A stretch of DNA of 64,000 nucleotides from Nocardioides lacusdianchii. Its GTDB lineage: Bacteria; Actinomycetota; Actinomycetes; Propionibacteriales; Nocardioidaceae. The first letter of the stretch is position 1, and each line of letters starts with the position of its first letter. Where the stretch lies: positions 1-64,000 of the forward strand of contig NZ_JADHZD010000014.1 in NCBI RefSeq assembly GCF_020102855.1. Direction: 5' to 3'. A program made the position numbers and the translations under genes. Positions 59,304-64,000 of the stretch are shown here, piece after piece. Under the pieces are notes generated by a model. It was given only the letters and a program-made list of their open reading frames with translations. It was not told the DNA's origin and ran no database searches.

Positions 59304-59780
59304 ATGTCCACCACCGCCACGCCCCGCTCCGCCCCGACCGCCGCCGGTCGTCCGGCGGGCGCGATCGACCCGCGCAGCCCCCAGCTCGCGGCAGCCCTGA
59401 CCGCCGTCGTGCTGGTGGCGGTGCTGCTGCTGCCCTCGCCCGCCAACATCGTCCTGCTCGCGGTCCAGGCCGCACTGTTCGCGGTCGGTGCGGTGCGCGG
59501 GGTCCAGGCCACGCCGCACGCCTGGTTGTTCCGGACGTTCGTCCGGCCACGCCTGGCGGCACCCACTGAGTGGGAGGCGCCGGAGCCTCCGCGCTTCGCC
59601 CAGGCGGTCGGCCTCGCCTTCGCCCTCGTGGGCCTCGTCGCGTTCTTGGCGGGCGCGACGGTGCTCGGGCAGGTCGCGGTCGGCTTCGCGCTGGTCGCCG
59701 CCCTGCTCAACGCCCTCTTCGCCTTCTGCCTGGGATGCGAGGTCTACCTGCTCGTCCGACGCGTCACCTCCACCGTTTGA
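59304..59780 (+). CDS. DUF4395 family membrane protein
   Basis: A 158-residue membrane protein with about four helices and the family segments AIDPRSPQLAAALTAVVLV, ATPHAWLFRTFVRPRLAAPTEW and the C-terminal NALFAFCLGCEVYLLVRR with paired Cys. DUF4395 proteins accompany rhodanese-type sulfurtransferases, as here. GGGAGA precedes ATG 59304. First structural gene of the sulfur operon. Confidence 0.87.
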   Translation: MSTTATPRSAPTAAGRPAGAIDPRSPQLAAALTAVVLVAVLLLPSPANIVLLAVQAALFAVGAVRGVQATPHAWLFRTFVRPRLAAPTEWEAPEPPRFAQAVGLAFALVGLVAFLAGATVLGQVAVGFALVAALLNALFAFCLGCEVYLLVRRVTSTV

Positions 59781-59854
59781 CCAACCGGGTCTCGTGACAG
59801 GACTTCGTCCTTCCTCGACCAACGAATTTTCACCACCGAAGGAGCACACCAACC

Positions 59855-60703
59855 ATGAGCCGCGAGAACTCGCTCGTCACCGCCCAGTGGGTCGAGGACA
59901 ACCTCGACACCGACGGCATCGTCCTCGTCGAGGTCGACGAGGACACCACCGCCTACGACAAGGGCCACATCCGTGGCGCCATCAAGCTCGACTGGACCAT
60001 CGACCTCCAGGACCAGGTCCGTCGCGACTTCGTCAGCAAGGAGCAGTTCGAGGCGCTGCTGTCCGAGCGTGGTGTGTCCAACGACGACACCGTCGTGCTC
60101 TACGGCGGCAACAACAACTGGTTCGCCGCCTACGCCTACTGGTACTTCAAGCTCTACGGCCACCAGGACGTCAAGCTCCTCGACGGCGGCCGCAAGAAGT
60201 GGGAGCTCGACTCCCGTGAGCTGACCGACGCGCTGCCCGAGCGTGCCGCGACGTCGTACACCGCCACCGAGCAGGACCACTCCATCCGCGCCTTCCGCGA
60301 CGAGACGGTGGCGGCGATCGGCACCCAGAACCTGGTCGACGTGCGCAGCCCCGACGAGTACGCCGGACGCCTTCTCGCCCCGGCCCACCTGCCGCAGGAG
60401 CAGGCGCAGCGCGCCGGTCACGTCCCGACCTCGATCAACGTGCCGTGGAGCAAGGCGGCCAACGACGACGGCACCTTCAAGTCCGACGACGAGCTGCGCG
60501 AGATCTACGGCGCCGCCGGCCTCGACGACTCCAAGGACACCATCGCGCTGTGCCGCATCGGCGAGCGCTCCTCGCACACGTGGTTCGTGCTCAAGGAGCT
60601 CCTCGGGCACGACAACGTGAAGAACTACGACGGTTCGTGGACCGAGTACGGCTCCCTCGTCGGCGTCCCCGTCGCCCTCGGCGACGAGCCCGGGGAGGCC
60701 TGA
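59855..60703 (+). CDS. Thiosulfate sulfurtransferase (CysA2/SseA-type rhodanese)
   Basis: A 282-residue double-rhodanese protein. The C-terminal active site is Cys233 in ALCRIGERSSHTWF, the CRxGxR signature of actinobacterial thiosulfate sulfurtransferases; the N-terminal rhodanese is inactive (GGNNNWFAAYAYW). LVDVRSPDEYAGRL is the second-domain motif. AGGAG lies 10 nt upstream. It moves sulfane sulfur, probably to the SseC and DUF4395 partners or to cofactor pathways. Confidence 0.95.
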   Translation: MSRENSLVTAQWVEDNLDTDGIVLVEVDEDTTAYDKGHIRGAIKLDWTIDLQDQVRRDFVSKEQFEALLSERGVSNDDTVVLYGGNNNWFAAYAYWYFKLYGHQDVKLLDGGRKKWELDSRELTDALPERAATSYTATEQDHSIRAFRDETVAAIGTQNLVDVRSPDEYAGRLLAPAHLPQEQAQRAGHVPTSINVPWSKAANDDGTFKSDDELREIYGAAGLDDSKDTIALCRIGERSSHTWFVLKELLGHDNVKNYDGSWTEYGSLVGVPVALGDEPGEA

Positions 60704-60704
60704 G

Positions 60705-61007
60705 ATGTGCGGCGCGACCGAGGGCGGGCTGTCGCTCGACGGCGTCAACGTGGCCAAGGAGGCGGTGATCCAGGGGCAGGTCCTGAGGGGCGAGGAGCCG
60801 GTGGCAGGTGCCTACGTGCGCCTGCTCGACCGCTCCGGCGAGTTCACCGCCGAGGTGCCGACGTCGGCCACCGGGCACTTCCGCTTCTTCGCCGGTGACG
60901 GCGAGTGGACGCTGCGCACCCTGGCGCCCAAGGCGCAGCCGGTGGACACCCGCGTCGTCGCGGCGACCGGGTCCGTGGCCGAGGTCCAGGTGCTCGTCAG
61001 CGCCTGA
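60705..61007 (+). CDS. sseC: SseC/DUF1416 family protein
   Basis: A 100-residue protein, MCGATEGGLSLDGVNVAKEA, then beta strands VIQGQVLRGEEPVAGAYVRLL and the acidic middle. This is DUF1416 (SseC), always next to CysA2-type rhodaneses (sseC2-cysA2 in mycobacteria). The conserved Cys2 may be the sulfur acceptor. It starts 1 nt after the rhodanese stop. Confidence 0.93.
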   Translation: MCGATEGGLSLDGVNVAKEAVIQGQVLRGEEPVAGAYVRLLDRSGEFTAEVPTSATGHFRFFAGDGEWTLRTLAPKAQPVDTRVVAATGSVAEVQVLVSA

Positions 61008-61020
61008 TCCACGAGCTCGA

Positions 61021-61065
61021 CGACGGACCGCCCCCACTCCACGTGCGGGGCGGTTCGTCCGATTT
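61021..61065 (+). terminator. Terminator of the sulfur operon
   Basis: GACGGACCGCCCC (61022-61034) pairs with GGGGCGGTTCGTC (61047-61059) with one G-T pair around a 12-nt loop, followed by GATTTT. Confidence 0.8.
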
Positions 61066-61142
61066 TGCCCCATTTCTCCTGCAGGAACAGGAGCGGTGCC
61101 GCTCGGCCGCTTACCGTCCTTGCAGGGGAAGAGGAGGTCGTG

Positions 61143-62627
61143 ATGGCGTCTGTCACGGACGTGCGGGACTCGGGCGACCTCTGGCGCCTGACCATGGAGC
61201 ACTCGCCGGTGGGCATGGCGCTGCTGTCCACCGAGGGGGTGTTCCTGACGGCCAACCGGGCGCTCTGCGAGATGCTCGGTCACGATGCGGAGGCGCTGGC
61301 CACCCTCTCCTTCCATGCCGTGACCCACCCCGACGACCTCGAGCTGGTCGTGAAGTCGGTGCGCGGGATGCTCATCGGCGAGGTCGGCTCGTTCAGGATG
61401 GTCAAGCGCTGCCTGCGCGCCGACGGCAGCGCGGTCCTCGGCGACGTGTCGGTGGCGCTGCTGCGCGACGACGAGGGCCGACCGCTCCACATCATCGCTC
61501 AGGTCGTCGACCTCTCCGGGCGTCACGCGCTGGAGCAGCGCCTGGACGCTGCCGAGGAGGAGATCGAGGCTGCCCACGTGCGGGCCGAGGCCGTCTTCGA
61601 GGCGGTGGACGCGGGGCTGCTGCTCTTCGACGCCGTCGGCAACACGGTCGCGCTCAACCGTCGTCAGCGGGAGATCATGGCGATGGCCTACCCCGACGGG
61701 CACGGCGGGACCGCGGGACAGCCCGGCTTCGTCTTCACCGCCGACCAGAGCCGCCTCCTCGAGCCCGAGGAGCTGCCCTCGACCCGGGCGGCGGCGGGTG
61801 AGCCCTTCGAGGACGCGGTCGTGTGGATCGGCGCGGAGCCGCGCCACCGCCGGGCGCTGTCCGTCACGGCCCGGCCCGTGCGCGATCGGACGGGCGCCAC
61901 CGTCGGGTCCGCGGTGGCCTGCACCGACATCACCGACCTGGTCCGTGCCACGCAGGTCAAGGAGTCCTTCGTCGCGGCGGTGTCGCACGAGCTGCGTACG
62001 CCGCTCACCGCGGCCCTGGCCTACCTCGAGCTCGTCGAGGACTCTCCGGGCCTGAGCGACGACATCCGCCTGCAGCTCGGTGCGGTGCGCCGCAACTCCC
62101 GACGCCTCGCGATGCTGGTCAACGACCTCATCTACGCCGCCCGCGCCACGACCGGGACGCCGGCAGTCGACCGCTACCGGATCGACCTCGCGGCGCTCGT
62201 CCGCGAGGCACTGTCGGCCGCCGAGGTCGATGCGGCGGGCAAGGACGTACGCCTGGTGGGCCGGATGGCCGAGGAGATGCCCGTGATCGGCGACGGGATG
62301 CAGCTGCGTCATGCGATCGACAACCTGATCGCGCATGCCGTCGGGTCCGCAGGGGACGAGGTGAGGGTCGACGCCACGCTCACCGACCGGGGGCGCCACG
62401 TGGTGCTGTCCGTGGTCGACGACGGCGACGGAGTGGCCGACCGGGACGGCGCGGCGCTCTTCGGCAGCGGCCTTTTCGTCGAGCAGGACACCGAACGCGA
62501 GCGGCTCCCGACCGCCGGTCGTGGACTCCGCATCGCGCGCTCGATCATCGAGGCCCACGGCGGCGAGATCCACGTGGAGAGCAACCTCGGCGTGGGCACC
62601 GCGGTGCGCGTGCAGCTGCCCTGCTGA
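61143..62627 (+). CDS. PAS-domain sensor histidine kinase (tandem copy 1)
   Basis: A 494-residue soluble kinase. PAS1 covers residues 13-125 (LWRLTMEHSPVGMALLSTEG), PAS2 148-265, the HisKA region 275-340 with phospho-His282 in AAVSHELRTPLTAALAYLEL, and the ATPase 380-494 (N-box AIDNLIAHAV, G1 VDDGDGVAD, G2 AGRGLRIARS). ATG 61143 has GAGGAGG upstream. No response regulator adjoins it. The next gene is a close paralogue. Confidence 0.9.
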   Translation: MASVTDVRDSGDLWRLTMEHSPVGMALLSTEGVFLTANRALCEMLGHDAEALATLSFHAVTHPDDLELVVKSVRGMLIGEVGSFRMVKRCLRADGSAVLGDVSVALLRDDEGRPLHIIAQVVDLSGRHALEQRLDAAEEEIEAAHVRAEAVFEAVDAGLLLFDAVGNTVALNRRQREIMAMAYPDGHGGTAGQPGFVFTADQSRLLEPEELPSTRAAAGEPFEDAVVWIGAEPRHRRALSVTARPVRDRTGATVGSAVACTDITDLVRATQVKESFVAAVSHELRTPLTAALAYLELVEDSPGLSDDIRLQLGAVRRNSRRLAMLVNDLIYAARATTGTPAVDRYRIDLAALVREALSAAEVDAAGKDVRLVGRMAEEMPVIGDGMQLRHAIDNLIAHAVGSAGDEVRVDATLTDRGRHVVLSVVDDGDGVADRDGAALFGSGLFVEQDTERERLPTAGRGLRIARSIIEAHGGEIHVESNLGVGTAVRVQLPC

Positions 62628-62724
62628 TTCCCTCAGTTTTGCCACTGTTTCGCCAAGTAACGGAGTGAGGGGTGCGCCCACTCGTACGGTGAGCATCCCG
62701 GCGGTGCGTGCGAAGGAGGGTTGC

Positions 62725-64000
62725 GTGACGGCACAGACCCATGTGGCCGAGACGGACGACCTGTGGCGGCTGACCATGGAGCACTCGCCCGTCGGCATGG
62801 CGCTCGTCTCTCCCGCCGGGGCGTTCCTCACCGTCAACGCAGCGCTGTGCGACATGCTCGGCTACGAGCCCGACGTGCTCGCCACCCTCGACTTCCAGTC
62901 GATCACCCACCCCGACGACCTCGCGAGCGACCTGCGGCTGCTCGACCGGACCATCGCGGGTGACATCAGCTCCTACCGGATCACCAAGCGCTACATCTGC
63001 GCCGACGGCACCGTCGTGATCGGCGACCTGTCGGTCGCGCTGCTGCGCGCGCCGGACGGATCGCCCGTCCACTTCATCTCCCAGGTCGCCGACATCACCG
63101 AGCGGCACGCGTTCGTCGAGCGGCTCGACGCGGCCGAGGCCGCGTTCGAGGCCGAGCAGCGCCGCACCGAGGCGCTCTTCGAGTCCGTGGCGGCCGGCCT
63201 GCTCCAGGTCGACGCCGACGGCGTTTACCTCTCCTACAACAACCGCCTGTCGGACATCCTCGACCTGGCCTACCCGCGCGGGCACGACGGCCATGCCGGC
63301 GCGGGCGCCCACGTCTACGACGTCGACCGGCGCCGGCTGCCCGTCGACGAGCTGCCCTCGGTGCGCGCCGCGCGGGGCGAGCAGTTCGACGGCGTGCTGC
63401 TCATGGTCGGGGAGGACCCGGACTCCCGGCGTGCCCTGTCGGTCTCCGCGCGTCCGGTCCGTGACCGGATCGGACGCCTCATGGGCGCCGTGGTGGCCCA
63501 CCAGGACGTCACCGACCTCCTGCGGGCCGTGCGGGCCAAGGACGACTTCGTCGCGATGGTGTCCCACGAGCTGCGTACGCCGCTGACGTCCGCGCTGGCC
63601 TACCTCGAGCTGCTCGACGACTCCGGCGACGTCACCGCCGAGGGGCACCAGCAGGTGGGCGCCGCCCGGCGCAACATGCTGAGAATGTCCCACCTGGTCG
63701 CCGACCTGCTCTTCGCCGCCCGCGTGTCCGCCGGCTCTTCGGTCATCGACCCCTACCGCCTCGACGTCGCCACGGTGCTCGGCGAGGCGGTGGAGGCCGC
63801 CGGGCTCGACGCGTACGGCGCCGGCGTACGCGTGGAGTGGCACGGACCGTCGTCGCTGGTGGCCGTGGCCGACGGCATGCGGCTGCGACAGGTCCTCGAC
63901 AACCTGCTCGCCAACGCCATCGCCTACAGCCGGGCCGGCGACCTGGTCCGCGTCACCCTGTCGGAGGACCGTGGCCATGTCGTGCTCACCGTGGCCGACG
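62725..64000 (+). CDS. PAS-domain sensor histidine kinase (tandem copy 2, partial)
   Basis: Runs off the right edge after 425 codons. It starts at GTG 62725 with GGAGG 6 nt upstream and repeats the layout of the gene before it: DDLWRLTMEHSPVGMALVSP (PAS1), LFESVAAGLLQVDADGVYLS (PAS2), His281 in MVSHELRTPLTSALAYLELL, and the beginning of the ATPase (VLDNLLANAIAYSRAGD). The first 20 residues of PAS1 are almost identical in both, so this is a tandem duplication that later diverged. The frame is open to the window end. Confidence 0.9.
   Translation, partial: MTAQTHVAETDDLWRLTMEHSPVGMALVSPAGAFLTVNAALCDMLGYEPDVLATLDFQSITHPDDLASDLRLLDRTIAGDISSYRITKRYICADGTVVIGDLSVALLRAPDGSPVHFISQVADITERHAFVERLDAAEAAFEAEQRRTEALFESVAAGLLQVDADGVYLSYNNRLSDILDLAYPRGHDGHAGAGAHVYDVDRRRLPVDELPSVRAARGEQFDGVLLMVGEDPDSRRALSVSARPVRDRIGRLMGAVVAHQDVTDLLRAVRAKDDFVAMVSHELRTPLTSALAYLELLDDSGDVTAEGHQQVGAARRNMLRMSHLVADLLFAARVSAGSSVIDPYRLDVATVLGEAVEAAGLDAYGAGVRVEWHGPSSLVAVADGMRLRQVLDNLLANAIAYSRAGDLVRVTLSEDRGHVVLTVAD

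Noticed and set aside
60591..62855. A 754-codon open frame opposite SseC and the first PAS kinase
   Set aside because: Low-complexity Arg/Gly/Val/Asp-rich shadow of real genes on the plus strand.

Overview
The window is GC-rich bacterial DNA with many GTG starts and short actinobacterial -10 boxes. Mycothiol synthase (MshD), GlnR, DUF3073, SseC/DUF1416 and a Fe-S type PurF point to an actinobacterium. I infer a Nocardioides-like member of the Nocardioidaceae from overall character only. Much of the gene content matches the Mycobacterium tuberculosis Rv0787-Rv0821 neighbourhood as I remember it: purS-purQ-purL, sterol-carrier protein, purF-purM-DUF3073, nitrobindin-like protein, SseC, rhodanese, thioredoxin, glnR, mshD.

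Layout. 0-0.4 kb: end of an insertion sequence inside a DUF72 gene. 0.5-1.9 kb: purS-purQ-DUF3817. 1.9-6.7 kb: a secreted DUF1906 protein and a cluster of WXG100-like proteins. 6.7-24 kb: purL, an ABC exporter facing a WYL regulator, assorted enzymes, a Tat-exported molybdenum hydroxylase pair, then purF, purM and DUF3073. 24-26.6 kb: an amino-acid dehydrogenase and a beta-propeller-like protein. 26.6-30.2 kb: an accessory island between tRNA-Phe and tRNA-Glu/tRNA-Asp. It holds a response regulator, a 31-codon ORF ending in an aromatic AYYLW segment, a cytochrome P450 and a histidine kinase, all on the minus strand. I read it as a candidate P450-modified RiPP locus. 30.2-37.5 kb: metallopeptidase, two FluC fluoride channels, a HATPase protein, ndh, a secreted protein, tRNA-Lys, cspA and small proteins. 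37.5-47.7 kb: a phosphate/polyphosphate block (mutT1, pstSCAB with a Pho box, pit plus DUF47, ppk1), interrupted by a DUF559 endonuclease gene between palindromic repeats. 47.7-50 kb: a second WXG-like cluster whose main gene is frameshifted. 50-55.3 kb: DsrE, nitrobindin, Fur, ygfZ, mshD, a second DUF559 gene between its own palindromes, glnR and a MoaD-like protein. 55.4-64 kb: a large secreted protein, hsp20/merR, thioredoxin, a sulfur operon (cysteine-type leader peptide, DUF4395, rhodanese, SseC) and two tandem PAS histidine kinases, the second cut by the window end.

Two signals deserve most attention. One is the P450/aromatic micro-ORF locus with its own two-component genes (26.7-29.8 kb). 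The other is that each of the two AbiEi/DUF559 endonuclease genes lies between gene-specific imperfect palindromes of constant length (44 bp and 39 bp), an arrangement like REP elements and their RAYT partners. Leaderless transcription looks common: about fifteen genes have a TANNNT box 6-7 nt before the start codon.
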